Assembly (NCBI GenBank): GCA_000494145.1
Contig: AWOE01000005.1
Location: 1,582-56,686, forward strand
Direction: 5' to 3'
DNA from: Candidatus Calditenuaceae archaeon JGI OTU-1
Lineage (GTDB): Archaea; Thermoproteota; Nitrososphaeria_A; Caldarchaeales; Calditenuaceae
Length of the DNA stretch: 55,105 nt
Below, piece by piece: positions 31,610 through 39,899 of this stretch. Position 1 is the stretch's first letter; every line of letters begins with the position of its first letter. The notes under the pieces were generated by a model that was not told where the DNA came from, ran no database searches, and was given only the letters and a program-made list of their open reading frames with translations. The translations under genes and the position numbers were made by a program.

Positions 31610-32067
31610 GGGTCCTCGACAGGTCGGAGAGGAAGGCGCTGCTCGAGGAGCTTGAGAAGGCCTTCGGTCTCGAGGAGCTGCCGCAGGACCTCGTGTTCTT
31701 CGAGGGCTCCGAGGGGAAGGTCAGGGCCTCGACGAGGGAGGCCTACGAGATGGCTCAGCGGATCGCTAGGGTGGAGTCTTTAGGGCTCTACGTCCTGAAG
31801 CGGACCAAGTTCGGCACCTACCTCTCGGTCGAGGGCTCCCAGCTCTTCGGCGAGAAGCTCAGGAGGAACGTCGTCGAGCTGACCGCCGAGCAGCTAGAGC
31901 GCTGGGCCTCAGGTGAACCCCTTGACGTCTCCGAGCTAAGCCTCAGGCCCGAGGGCGACTTCGTCGTGGTCAGGTACGGCCCTGTCTTCGCGGGCAGCGG
32001 GAAGGTCTCGAGGGACGGCAAGGTCCACCCGCAGATACCGAAGGAGAGGAGGGTTCCCGTTGAGTGA
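31606..32067 (+). CDS. PUA-like RNA-binding protein resembling the RsmF/Nip7 C-terminal domain
   Basis: 153 residues. The C-terminal half (LDVSELSLRPEGDFVVVRYG, then FAGSGKVSRDGKVHPQIPKE) matches the PUA-like domain found at the C-terminus of bacterial RsmF-type methyltransferases and in archaeal Nip7-like proteins. The N-terminal half (ESLGLYVLKRTKFGTYLSVE) carries the beta element usual before it. In bacteria the domain is part of the methyltransferase chain; here it is a separate gene overlapping the methyltransferase stop by 4 nt, which suggests a split two-subunit enzyme. Start is GTG 31606. Nip7, a ribosome-biogenesis factor, is the alternative name. Confidence 0.75.
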   Translation: MRVLDRSERKALLEELEKAFGLEELPQDLVFFEGSEGKVRASTREAYEMAQRIARVESLGLYVLKRTKFGTYLSVEGSQLFGEKLRRNVVELTAEQLERWASGEPLDVSELSLRPEGDFVVVRYGPVFAGSGKVSRDGKVHPQIPKERRVPVE

Positions 32068-32078
32068 GCGCACCCGGC

Positions 32079-32501
32079 TCAGAGCCTTCTCAGGCGGTCG
32101 AGCAGGAGGACGAGGCCGATGACGAGGATCGTGGCACCAGCGGCGACCCGAAGCGCGCTGTCCGGTGTCCGAATCAGGATAGGTGAGAAGTCGAACCCCA
32201 CGACCCCGAGGAGCGGTGAAATGAGGGCGGAACCCAACAGGACGAGCAATACGCCGACGGCGACGGGCCCGACGGCACGTAGGTCGATCTCCGGTGTGAG
32301 GTAGGATTTCCCTCCGGGCTTGGGGATCAGGAGGACTCCGAGGGCGTAGAGCACCACCATGACGCCCGGCGCGACGATCAGGAGGACGACACCTACGAGC
32401 CTGAGGATGTTCGGGTCGACATTGAGGTACTCGCCGAGCCCGCCGAAGAGGCCAGCGATAACGCGGTTCCTCTCGGACCTCTCCAGCCTCTTGGCCGACA
32501 T
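32079..32501 (-). CDS. PspC-domain membrane protein
   Basis: 140 residues. The N-terminal PspC domain is clear: RNRVIAGLFGGLGEYLNVDPNILRLVGVV, then a membrane helix and VLLIPKP. Two further hydrophobic helices (PVAVGVLLVLLGSALI and AGATILVIGLVLLLDRL) follow. In bacteria PspC senses or responds to membrane stress; in archaea the role is not known. ATG 32501 is preceded by an AT-rich stretch on the minus strand around 32526-32536 (AAAAGTAATAG). It converges with the PUA gene with 11 nt between stops. Confidence 0.82.
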   Translation of the reverse strand: MSAKRLERSERNRVIAGLFGGLGEYLNVDPNILRLVGVVLLIVAPGVMVVLYALGVLLIPKPGGKSYLTPEIDLRAVGPVAVGVLLVLLGSALISPLLGVVGFDFSPILIRTPDSALRVAAGATILVIGLVLLLDRLRRL

Positions 32502-32567
32502 TCACTACCAAGTCTCGGCGTCACACTATTACTTTTCTCCGGGTTGAGATAGAGCTGTGATGGACGG

Positions 32568-33308
32568 TTGTCCGATCGGGTGAGCGGCGGGGACTCCGAG
32601 GATCCAATTAGGGAGGTGAGGCGTCGGCTCGGGGCGGAGATCTTGGCGAGGTTGAGGGGCGTGCACAGGCTGAACGTCGAGGAGTTCGTCTCGAGCTACG
32701 TCAGCACGACCACAGGCTCGCCCTTCAGGGTCCTCGTGGCGACGGTCCTCTCGCAGAACTCGACCGACAGGGCCGCGATGAAGGCCTACGTCGAGCTCGA
32801 CCGGAGGATCGGCGTCGTCGCGGAGAAGCTGGCTGAAGCGGACGTAAGGAGGATAGCGAGGGCCATCAAGGTCGCAGGCCTCTCGGAACAGAAGGCCAGG
32901 ACGATCAGGAGGCTGGCAACCCTGTCGCTGAAGCTGAGAGACCCGGAGCTGAGGGGCCTTCTCGCGAAAGGGCCTGAGGCTGTGAGGGAGACCCTTCTGG
33001 AGGTGAAAGGGATTGGACCGAAGACGGTCGACGTCCTCCTCTCAAGCACCGGGTCGCTCGACACGATTCCAGTTGACACCCACGTCAGGCGCGTCTCGGA
33101 GAGATTGGGCCTCGTCGAAGAGGGGTCCAGCTACGAGGAGGTGAGGTCGAGGCTCGAGGAGGTCTTTCCGGAGGGCTCGCGCTATGAGGCCCATCTGCTG
33201 TTGATAGCCCACGGTAGGTCCGTCTGCAGGAGCAGGAGGCCCCTCTGCGAGTCCTGCGTCCTCTCGGACCTGTGCGATTTTTACCGTAGCTCGAGGCGCG
33301 GAATGTGA
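32568..33308 (+). CDS. nth: Endonuclease III homologue
   Basis: A 246-residue DNA glycosylase/AP lyase for oxidised pyrimidines. The hairpin and catalytic lysine are in LLEVKGIGPKTVDVLL and the catalytic aspartate in PVDTHVRRVSERLG. The C-terminal 4Fe-4S cluster ligands follow C-x6-C-x2-C-x5-C exactly (CRSRRPLCESCVLSDLC). An N-terminal extension of about 30 residues precedes the glycosylase core. The start is TTG 32568. GTG 32580 is an alternative. The next gene starts inside its stop (GTGATG). Together with Ogg2 nearby it makes this a base-excision repair neighbourhood. Confidence 0.92.
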   Translation: MSDRVSGGDSEDPIREVRRRLGAEILARLRGVHRLNVEEFVSSYVSTTTGSPFRVLVATVLSQNSTDRAAMKAYVELDRRIGVVAEKLAEADVRRIARAIKVAGLSEQKARTIRRLATLSLKLRDPELRGLLAKGPEAVRETLLEVKGIGPKTVDVLLSSTGSLDTIPVDTHVRRVSERLGLVEEGSSYEEVRSRLEEVFPEGSRYEAHLLLIAHGRSVCRSRRPLCESCVLSDLCDFYRSSRRGM

Positions 33309-34210
33309 TGAGGTTGGGATCGCTGGCAGTTCTGCTGGACCCGAAGAGGCTCTCGTCGGAGCTCGAGCGGGGCGTCAAGATGAAGCGGGCCTTCCTAGTC
33401 TTCGGCGTCACATCGGCCACAGCCACACTATCCTACGTTTTCTCCTTGACCGTGAGCACCAAATGGATCAACCCCTTCGAAGGCGTGCTCGAGGGCGTCT
33501 ACTTCCCCTTCACCTCGGCGAGGGACGTGGCCCTCGCAGGGCTCGGTTACGTGGTGATGGGGATCGTCGTGACGATGTTCGTCCTTGCCGTGGTGATCTA
33601 CGTCTCGGGGCCCTCGAGGGGTTTCTCGGGGGAGCTGGTGAGCGCGGTCCTCCACGGGTCCTTCGCGATCGCCGTCGCCTCCGCTCTACTCCTCGCGTAC
33701 AGCGCCTCGATGCCCGCCAGGGAGGAATACGTGATCCGGTTCGAGCTAAGGGGGCTGAAGCTCGAGAACGTTACGTTCGCGCTCCTCCAGCAGGGCAACC
33801 TCACCGTCGAGGGTGAGGCCCTGATACTCAGGGCCGAGCGGGTGGTGGCGGAGGTGAGAGGTAACGACGGCGAGACGCTCGGCGAGTCGCTGAGGTCCGG
33901 CAGCTTCAGGACCGTGGTGAGGCTCTTCGACGTGGGCATCAGGAGGGGACACGAGGTAACAGCGATAGGCGACGCGGAGCTCATCAGCGCCGAGTACGAT
34001 CTCATCACTTACGACTCCATGGTCTCCTACAGCATCCACCCGCCGGTGACGAGGGACCCGCTCTCGGCCGCCGTCTCCACAGCCTCATGGACCTGGACGG
34101 TCGCCTACTCGGTCTGGACGATGAAGAGGTTGACGAGGGCGAGCAACCTCTGGGCGGCCTCTGCCACGGTCGTCACGCTCGTCGCGCTGCTGGTCCTCGG
34201 GATCTTGTAA
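33305..34210 (+). CDS. Yip1-like multi-spanning membrane protein
   Basis: 301 residues with about four to five hydrophobic helices: residues 33-50, 75-100 and 117-137, then a roughly 120-residue hydrophilic beta-rich domain (ENVTFALLQQGNLTVEGEAL and on), and one or two helices at the C-terminus (about 255-300). The opening LLDPKRLSSELERGVKMKRAFLVFG is like YIP1-family membrane proteins, while the large soluble insert is unusual. It overlaps nth by 4 nt and the end of coaD by 38 nt on the other strand. No function can be assigned. Confidence 0.6.
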   Translation: MMRLGSLAVLLDPKRLSSELERGVKMKRAFLVFGVTSATATLSYVFSLTVSTKWINPFEGVLEGVYFPFTSARDVALAGLGYVVMGIVVTMFVLAVVIYVSGPSRGFSGELVSAVLHGSFAIAVASALLLAYSASMPAREEYVIRFELRGLKLENVTFALLQQGNLTVEGEALILRAERVVAEVRGNDGETLGESLRSGSFRTVVRLFDVGIRRGHEVTAIGDAELISAEYDLITYDSMVSYSIHPPVTRDPLSAAVSTASWTWTVAYSVWTMKRLTRASNLWAASATVVTLVALLVLGIL

Positions 34211-34922
34211 GCCTGCCGAACTCGTCGACCTCTCCGGACCTTATCCTCGTGCTGGAAAGGGGGAGACCGTCCTCGGCGATGACGATAGGCGATAACTCCA
34301 CGGCTATCGGAGGAAGTCCCTTCTCGATCCTGGAGGCGTTGACGCGGAGGCAGTTCTCCAAGGTGAAGGGGCTACCGACGATGACCTCGTAGGACGGATC
34401 CCTCGCAGGAGGTCCCAGCTCGTCGTCGAGAGCTCCGATCTCGGCCCTCTCCCACCACCCCCAATTTCTGAGGACCTCCTCCAACCTCCTCCTCCTCTCC
34501 TCGGAGGGCGAGACGCCGCTCTTCCCCTTCGAGGCGACGAACCTGTCGGTCGTGAGGCCGATGAAGACCCTCTCGGCCGTCCTGAAGGCGGTGTTCAACA
34601 GCGCCAGGTGTCCGAGGTGGAACCTGTCGAAGGTGCCCCCGATCGCTCCCTTCCTGTACAGCGGGGTTATCCTCCTCGATACCCTCACCTCCTCCTCGAC
34701 CTCGTGGTACCAGAGCCTCACCGACCTGAGCGCTATCAGGGCCTGTCCTCTGATGAGGTTGAACGCGGCCGCGACCTCCTCGGCCGTCAGCCTCGGGTTT
34801 CTCCTCACCGCCTCTAGGACCTTCGCCTTGAGCGCCGCGAACCCCGGCGACCTGGTCACGCACTCGTAGAGCATCGCGTAGAGGTCTTCCCTCTCCAGCC
34901 GGCCGGTCGGCGCCCTCCACAT
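34173..34922 (-). CDS. coaD: Phosphopantetheine adenylyltransferase (archaeal CoaD) with N-terminal extension
   Basis: 249 residues. The nucleotidyltransferase domain begins near residue 91 with IGGTFDRFHLGHLALL (the HxGH motif) and continues with IGLTTDRFVASKGKSGVSPSEERR and the terminal PLSSTRIRSGEVD. It transfers AMP to 4'-phosphopantetheine in coenzyme A synthesis. Archaeal CoaD is usually about 150-160 residues; here about 90 extra residues precede it, helical and resembling a helix-turn-helix (NPRLTAEEVAAAFNLIRGQALIALRSV). The extension's role is unknown. CoA supply is relevant to the many CoA-ester enzymes here. Start is ATG 34922; the 3' end overlaps the Yip1-like gene. Confidence 0.87.
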   Translation of the reverse strand: MWRAPTGRLEREDLYAMLYECVTRSPGFAALKAKVLEAVRRNPRLTAEEVAAAFNLIRGQALIALRSVRLWYHEVEEEVRVSRRITPLYRKGAIGGTFDRFHLGHLALLNTAFRTAERVFIGLTTDRFVASKGKSGVSPSEERRRRLEEVLRNWGWWERAEIGALDDELGPPARDPSYEVIVGSPFTLENCLRVNASRIEKGLPPIAVELSPIVIAEDGLPLSSTRIRSGEVDEFGRLTRSRGPAARRA

Positions 34923-35024
34923 CGTCCGTGCTCCCCCTCCAGCGGGTATTAGTGGAATTCGATCGAGGTTCCGGCCGACTCGGAAGCCATATTACAAGGT
35001 GTGATCGGAGGATGGAGGACGAGG

Positions 35025-35336
35025 ATGTCCGAACAGGTGAGGAGATTCGCAGGACTGATCGAGGAGGTGAGGGAGACGATCAAGCTCCTCAACGCCTTCC
35101 TCGACGCCGGCTCGAGGCTCGAGTTCGTCCAGGCTAAGGCGGAGGAGGTCACGCGCGTCCTCTCCGAAGCCCTCATGGACCCCGGACTCTCGGACGACAT
35201 GAGAAGGGAACTCGAGGAGCTGCAGGTCAAGGCAAAGTCCATAGCCGAGAGGGCGAGGAAGAAGGTCGAGGAGGTGAACTCGGGTTGGCGAGACGTGGAA
35301 AGGAGGAGCGCGGAGGGCCTCAGGAGGACCTTCTGA
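35025..35336 (+). CDS. Small helical protein, unknown, overlapping tldD
   Basis: 103 residues from ATG 35025. It is predicted almost fully alpha-helical with heptad-like spacing (FAGLIEEVRETIKLLNAFL, RELEELQVKAKSIAERARKK). No domain is recognised. The last 52 nt overlap the start of tldD in another frame, so expression is probably coupled. A longer frame to ATG 35001 adds eight residues. The composition matches neighbouring genes, so I treat it as real, but a confident homologue is not known to me. Confidence 0.55.
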   Translation: MSEQVRRFAGLIEEVRETIKLLNAFLDAGSRLEFVQAKAEEVTRVLSEALMDPGLSDDMRRELEELQVKAKSIAERARKKVEEVNSGWRDVERRSAEGLRRTF

Positions 35337-36754
35337 GGTCTGCGGTCGAAAGGGCTCTCTCGCTCGGTGCGAAGTACGCCGAGGCCCGCTATCAGCTCGA
35401 TTACCACGAGGAGGTCAGCCTCAGGAACGGGTATCCGGTCGCGGGCGGCTTCTCGGTCAACTCGGGGATCGCTGTCAGGGTGATCGTCGACGGCGCGATG
35501 GGTTTCGCCTCCACCAACAGGATGAAGCAGAACTCGGTGAGGAACGCCGTCGAGAGGGCCGTCGCTCTGGCTAAGGCCTCCGCCAGGCTCCTCAAGAGGC
35601 CGATAGGGATGAGCGAGGAGACGCTCGGGAGAGACAGGGTCGTCGTGAGGCCGAGGATCAGGTTCGAGAACGTGGACCTTCAGGACAGGGTCGAGGCGCT
35701 CAAGGTTGCTGACCAGGGCCTTCTCGACGGAGCGAGGAGGGCAGGTGTCGAGGCACCTTCGAGGTTCATCGGCCTCACCTGCGGCTTCACCGAGAAGCAC
35801 GTGATCAACTCCGACGGCGCCGACGTCTACTCCTGGATACCGAGGGTTGCGGTGAGCTTCTACTACCAGCTCTCCTCCGACGGTAGGTCGATCTTCAGGC
35901 ACAAGGACCTCGGCGAGTCGAGGGGATGGGAGGGCTTCGAGAGGTGGAGGCTCGACGATTACCTCAACGAGGACGCCGGTGCCGTAGGTCACGTCCTGAG
36001 GAAGGCAGTAGAGCCGCCTGAGGGCGAGATGGACGTCGTCCTGGGACCCGAGGTCGTGGGGCTGATCTGCCACGAGTCCGCGGGTCATCCGGGAGAGGCC
36101 GATAGGATGCTCGGCCGGGAGGCCGCGCAGGCAGGCGAGACGTACATCAAGCCCGAGCTGCTGGGGGCGGGGATCGGCTCGGAGGTCGTGACGGTGGTCG
36201 ACGATCCGACGATTCCGGGCTCCTACGGCTTCTACATCTACGACGAGGAGGGCGTAAGGGCTCGGGAAAGGGTCCTGATCGATAAGGGTGTACTGAGGGA
36301 GCTGCTGCAGAACAGGGAGACGGCAGCAATCCTCGGGACGAAGAGCAACGGCGCCTCCAGGGCCAGCAGCTACGACCGGGAGCCCATCGTCAGGATGGCT
36401 AACACCTACATGAAGCCCGGCGACCACACCCTCGAGGAGTTGATAGAGGGCATCGACTTCGGCGTCTACATCAAGACTTACTCCGAGTGGAACATCGACG
36501 ACAAGAGGTGGAACCAGCGCTACACCGGCGTCGAGGCCTACCTGATCAGGAACGGAAGGCTGGCTGAGCCTGTCTACAAACCGATCCTCGAGATAACCAC
36601 GAAGGGCCTCTACTCCTCGATAGACGCGGTGGGGAAGGACCTCGAGATGACCGCCGGTTACTGCGGCAAGGGAGAGCCCATGCAGGCGATCCCCGTCTGG
36701 TTCGGAGGGCCATCGGTCAGGGTGAGGAAGGTAAGGCTCCTGAGGCCGACGTGA
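35285..36754 (+). CDS. tldD: TldD-type zinc metalloprotease
   Basis: 489 residues of the TldD/PmbA family, which in bacteria form TldD-TldE heterodimers that digest unfolded peptides and mature modified peptides such as microcin B17. The zinc motif HESAGHPGEAD (HExxxH, about 263) shows this is the catalytic TldD subunit. The C-terminal WNQRYTGVEAYLIRNGRL and GYCGKGEPMQAIPV are family marks. The usual inactive partner TldE (PmbA) is not next to it, although in most archaea the two are adjacent. Start is TTG 35285, inside the preceding small gene; the first about 15 residues are low-confidence. Confidence 0.88.
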   Translation: MARRGKEERGGPQEDLLRSAVERALSLGAKYAEARYQLDYHEEVSLRNGYPVAGGFSVNSGIAVRVIVDGAMGFASTNRMKQNSVRNAVERAVALAKASARLLKRPIGMSEETLGRDRVVVRPRIRFENVDLQDRVEALKVADQGLLDGARRAGVEAPSRFIGLTCGFTEKHVINSDGADVYSWIPRVAVSFYYQLSSDGRSIFRHKDLGESRGWEGFERWRLDDYLNEDAGAVGHVLRKAVEPPEGEMDVVLGPEVVGLICHESAGHPGEADRMLGREAAQAGETYIKPELLGAGIGSEVVTVVDDPTIPGSYGFYIYDEEGVRARERVLIDKGVLRELLQNRETAAILGTKSNGASRASSYDREPIVRMANTYMKPGDHTLEELIEGIDFGVYIKTYSEWNIDDKRWNQRYTGVEAYLIRNGRLAEPVYKPILEITTKGLYSSIDAVGKDLEMTAGYCGKGEPMQAIPVWFGGPSVRVRKVRLLRPT

Positions 36755-36784
36755 AGCCCTGAAAGGTCCTCCCTATCGCCTCGT

Positions 36785-37444
36785 TCACCTTTCGTATTCC
36801 GTTTCGTCCTTCACCCCGAGCGCCCTGAAGACCTCCTTCCTCTTCGCACAGCCCTCGCAGACGCCGCAGTGGATCTTGCCCTCCCTCCAGCAGCTCCAGG
36901 TCAGCTCAAGAGGTACGCCCAGCTCTAGCGCCAACCTCATCACCTCCAGCTTCTTCATCCCGATGAGGGGGGCCTCGACGCGCACTGGACGCCAAGGTAC
37001 CATCGCAGCCGCCAGCGAGTTGAAGGACCCGATCAGGTCAGGGCCGACGTCGGAGAAGAGTCCCAGGTCCTCGGCGTTGTGGCCCATAACGACCGTCTCC
37101 AGCCTCCTGATCCAGGCCCAGTAGCACCCTATCGAGTAGAAGACGAGGTTCCTGTACGGTATGAAGGTCAGCGGTACCCCCTGTGCCTCGACCTCGGACC
37201 TGATCTCGTCGCCGAGGTCTATGGCCTCCCTCAGGAAACCCAACCCGAGCTCCGCGTGCTCCTCCACTCCCGCGGCCTCAGCTATGGCCCTCGCCGCCTC
37301 GACCTCCCTCCTGTTCCTGCGGTGGAAGTCGATCGAGAGCGTCGCACACCTCCCTCCCCTCTTCCTCACGAGAAACAGGGCCGTCGCCGAGTCTATCCCG
37401 CCGGAGAGGAGGACGAGGTATCCGGCCCTCGCTTCCCCGCTCAT
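36785..37444 (-). CDS. queC: 7-cyano-7-deazaguanine synthase (QueC)
   Basis: A 219-residue ATP-dependent enzyme that converts 7-carboxy-7-deazaguanine to preQ0, the precursor of archaeosine in tRNA. The ATP pyrophosphatase loop is LSGGIDSATA at about residue 13, and the zinc site is CWREGKIHCGVCEGC near residue 190, with four cysteines. The chain is slightly divergent (FHRRNRREVEAARAIA) but complete. Its start overlaps the queD stop by 4 nt, so the two pathway genes are coupled. QueE and the transglycosylase are not in the window. Confidence 0.88.
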   Translation of the reverse strand: MSGEARAGYLVLLSGGIDSATALFLVRKRGGRCATLSIDFHRRNRREVEAARAIAEAAGVEEHAELGLGFLREAIDLGDEIRSEVEAQGVPLTFIPYRNLVFYSIGCYWAWIRRLETVVMGHNAEDLGLFSDVGPDLIGSFNSLAAAMVPWRPVRVEAPLIGMKKLEVMRLALELGVPLELTWSCWREGKIHCGVCEGCAKRKEVFRALGVKDETEYER

Positions 37445-38100
37445 CCCAGCAGCTCCGCAACCGCGTACTTACCGATCCCTTCGCTGACGCTGACCCTCAC
37501 GACCACAGGCTTCACGGACAGCGAGGTGAGAAGGCGTCTCGCGATGTGGGCAGCGATGTTCTCGGCCGTCGACTCTCCCTCTATCACCGCCACCCTGCTC
37601 TGGGGGACCCAGAGGTCGTAGCTCCCTCCGAGGCCCTCGAAGGAGACGAGGTAACGGCCGTCCTTGAGATCCACGATGTACCTGCGCGAGACGATCAGCT
37701 TGTGGTCGAGCTCCTCTATCACCGATTTGACGGCGCTCTTCAGGACGCCGAAATCGAGTACGTATCCCTCGGCGTTCTTCGGGCCGGTGACCTCGACCGA
37801 TACGGACGCCGTGTGGCCGTGCAGCGTCGAGCACTTCTCTATGTGCGGGAGGAAGTGGGCGTAATCGAAGTTCAGACCCCTCTCCGCCACCCTCACCGTC
37901 GCCACATCGTCCTCGACCACAAACCCCGCTCCCCTCAGCTCGTCGCCGTTCCGGAATTTGATCGAGAACCTTCCGTTCTCGTGGAAGGAAGCCTGCATCC
38001 CTTCGGTCCTCAACTCCTGCGCACCGTCAACTTCTACGAGCTCGTAACCGACGCCGTGGGCCGCGAGGACCCTCTCCAGAAGCGTTCTGATCGAACCCAA
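37441..38100 (-). CDS. queD: QueD/PTPS-family 6-carboxytetrahydropterin synthase with N-terminal extension
   Basis: 219 residues. The T-fold domain begins at about residue 66: RGLNFDYAHFLPH gives the first zinc His, then EKCSTLHGHTASVSVEV gives the catalytic Cys and the His-x-His zinc pair. Later VLDFGVLKSAVKSVIEELDH is typical, as is ESTAENIAAHIARRL. The enzyme turns 7,8-dihydroneopterin triphosphate into 6-carboxytetrahydropterin. About 65 residues precede the domain (LLERVLAAHGVGYELVEVDG and on) and another about 20 are inserted mid-domain; such an extension is not typical. The start is TTG 38100. A TATA-like CTATATTGC lies at about 38137-38145. It is the first gene of a queD-queC unit. 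Confidence 0.85.
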   Translation of the reverse strand: MGSIRTLLERVLAAHGVGYELVEVDGAQELRTEGMQASFHENGRFSIKFRNGDELRGAGFVVEDDVATVRVAERGLNFDYAHFLPHIEKCSTLHGHTASVSVEVTGPKNAEGYVLDFGVLKSAVKSVIEELDHKLIVSRRYIVDLKDGRYLVSFEGLGGSYDLWVPQSRVAVIEGESTAENIAAHIARRLLTSLSVKPVVVRVSVSEGIGKYAVAELLG

Positions 38101-38136
38101 CCGCCCTACCTCTTCAGGTTTGCGATCTCAGCGCCG

Positions 38137-38145
38137 CAATATAGC
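38137..38145 (-). promoter_or_regulatory. TATA-like box upstream of queD-queC
   Basis: The minus strand reads GGCTATATT about 41 nt before the TTG start, leaving a leader of about 15 nt containing GAGGTAGGG, a possible ribosome binding site. Confidence 0.45.
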
Positions 38146-38198
38146 CTGAACTCCCTCTCCCGGACCGTTGAGCGGTAAAGGGCCATGACGTACCGACC

Positions 38199-39773
38199 TC
38201 AGGCACAAAGTGACGGAGACCCGAGACCTGTGACGTACCGTTCGCCGAAGCGGGACATGGTGACCGGGTTCAGCAAGTTCTCTATCGGCGAGTAACCGTC
38301 GGTGAGGAGGGGGAACTGGGAGAGGTCGTGCGATGGGACGAAAGCCCTCGAGAGGGGCCCTGAGATCCCCAGCGACGAGGCCACGGCGTCTCTTCCGGCG
38401 CGCTCGACGAGCTCGTCGGGACTGGGCAGCGGCGCATCGCTGGCCACGACTATCACGTTCTGGACGTCGAACGGGTCGCCCGACGAAACCGGGACTATCA
38501 GGACGTGGGGGAAGTGCTCCTTCAATGTCCGGACGTAGGCCCACAGTATAGCCGAGGCAGGCCCGGAGAGCGAAGCTATTACGTTCGAGACGACCACGCC
38601 GCCCTCCTTCATGCGCGATCTCAACAGATCGAAGAACTCGGAAGTGGCAAGGTGGAAGGGGATGTAGTTCTTCGAGTAGGCGTCCAACACCACAACGTCA
38701 AACTTCTCTTCTGTCAGCATAAGATATCTTCTCCCGTCCATTACTACAATCTCAATCTTATCGCTGAACTCGGTGAGGTGGAAGAACGTCCTAGCTACAT
38801 CCACGACCTTCGGATCTATCTCGACCGCAACGATCCTCATGTCCTGGTAGTGGCTGGAGAAGAACTTGGGACCGGAGAAGCCCCCTCCGCCGATGAAGAG
38901 CGTGGAGAGGCCTCCGCTTCGGTTGAGTATCAGCGGGCCGAGGACGAACAGCCTAGTATATGGGAAGGGGAGCGAGTCAGGAACGCCTATCACCATGCCG
39001 CTGTGGAGGAGGCCGTTGATGTAGAGGAGCCTTGTCTCGGCCCTGTCGACGACGACTATCCTCGAGTAGGTCGAGTCGCCGACGTACTTGACTTCGCCGA
39101 GGTATGCGGAGGTGCATACGAGCAGCTGAGGCGTTGAGACGAGCAGGACCACGAGGATGGCGAAGGCGCCTCCCTTAACGACAGCCTGGTACCTGATCGA
39201 TCCGAGGGCCGCGATCGCAGAGAGGACGAGGCCTGAGAGAAAGAAGATCGAGTTGACCTCAAGGCGTTCCAAGAGGAAGAAGGTGGTCCCGAAGGTCCCT
39301 GCGATGCTCCCGAGCGTCGAGAGCGCGTAGACGTTCCCCGATATGGAACCGAGCTCGCTTCTGCCCTGACCGAGGTGCTTGACGGTGGCGGGGACGACGG
39401 CTCCCAGCAACATCGAGGGGACCCCGGTGACCATGAGGCCCGAGACGACCGATCCGACCCTTTCGTCGAGCAGCTCGAGCCTGAAGCTGGACGAGACCAG
39501 CGCCGTTACCGTCGGGAGGAGGGCCACGTAAAGCCCCCCTGAGATCGACATCAGCGAGACGACCTTCCTCGGATCGAACCGGTCGGAGAGGCGCCCGCCT
39601 ATCCAGTAACCCAGCGAGAGGGCCGCGAGGACGACGCCGATCACCCCTCCCCATACGACGGCAGAGCTGCCGTAGAGAGCGGTTATCGCCCTCCCCCCTG
39701 TCACCTCCACGACCATCACGACAGCTCCCGACGCGAAGACGACGACCCTGAGCACGAGGTCCTCGATCCGCAT
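38199..39773 (-). CDS. Membrane protein with C-terminal spermidine-synthase-like domain
   Basis: About 524 residues from ATG 39773. The N-terminal half contains roughly seven hydrophobic helices (for example VFASGAVVMVVEVTGGRAI and GVIGVVLAALSLGYWIGGRL), as in MFS-like N-termini of membrane-bound SpeE homologues. The C-terminal half is an aminopropyltransferase fold: LFIGGGGFSGPKF, IVAVEIDPKVVDVA, and DVVVLDAYSKNYIPFHLAT, with conserved acidic residues. It may synthesise a polyamine or use the fold for something else. The reading frame continues to 39824, but a TATA-like element at 39801-39812 inside that stretch favours the ATG at 39773. The substrate is unknown. Confidence 0.82.
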   Translation of the reverse strand: MRIEDLVLRVVVFASGAVVMVVEVTGGRAITALYGSSAVVWGGVIGVVLAALSLGYWIGGRLSDRFDPRKVVSLMSISGGLYVALLPTVTALVSSSFRLELLDERVGSVVSGLMVTGVPSMLLGAVVPATVKHLGQGRSELGSISGNVYALSTLGSIAGTFGTTFFLLERLEVNSIFFLSGLVLSAIAALGSIRYQAVVKGGAFAILVVLLVSTPQLLVCTSAYLGEVKYVGDSTYSRIVVVDRAETRLLYINGLLHSGMVIGVPDSLPFPYTRLFVLGPLILNRSGGLSTLFIGGGGFSGPKFFSSHYQDMRIVAVEIDPKVVDVARTFFHLTEFSDKIEIVVMDGRRYLMLTEEKFDVVVLDAYSKNYIPFHLATSEFFDLLRSRMKEGGVVVSNVIASLSGPASAILWAYVRTLKEHFPHVLIVPVSSGDPFDVQNVIVVASDAPLPSPDELVERAGRDAVASSLGISGPLSRAFVPSHDLSQFPLLTDGYSPIENLLNPVTMSRFGERYVTGLGSPSLCA

Positions 39774-39800
39774 CCCTGACTGCCCCTCAAGTCCTCGCCC

Positions 39801-39812
39801 CTTTTCAATTTG
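39801..39812 (-). promoter_or_regulatory. TATA-like box upstream of the spermidine-synthase-like gene
   Basis: The minus strand reads ACAAATTGAAAAG, about 30 nt before ATG 39773. It lies within the longer open frame, so it decides the start. Confidence 0.45.
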
Positions 39813-39899
39813 TACGGGAGGCACGCCACCGGGTTGACAGCTCCACCGCGCTCCGCACCGAAGAAACTGTGATATCCGGACGGAACGGACTGGCCGGGG

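Noticed and set aside
34949..36427. 492-codon minus-strand frame antisense to tldD
   Set aside because: It mirrors the codon bias of tldD, has no motif and no plausible start signal.
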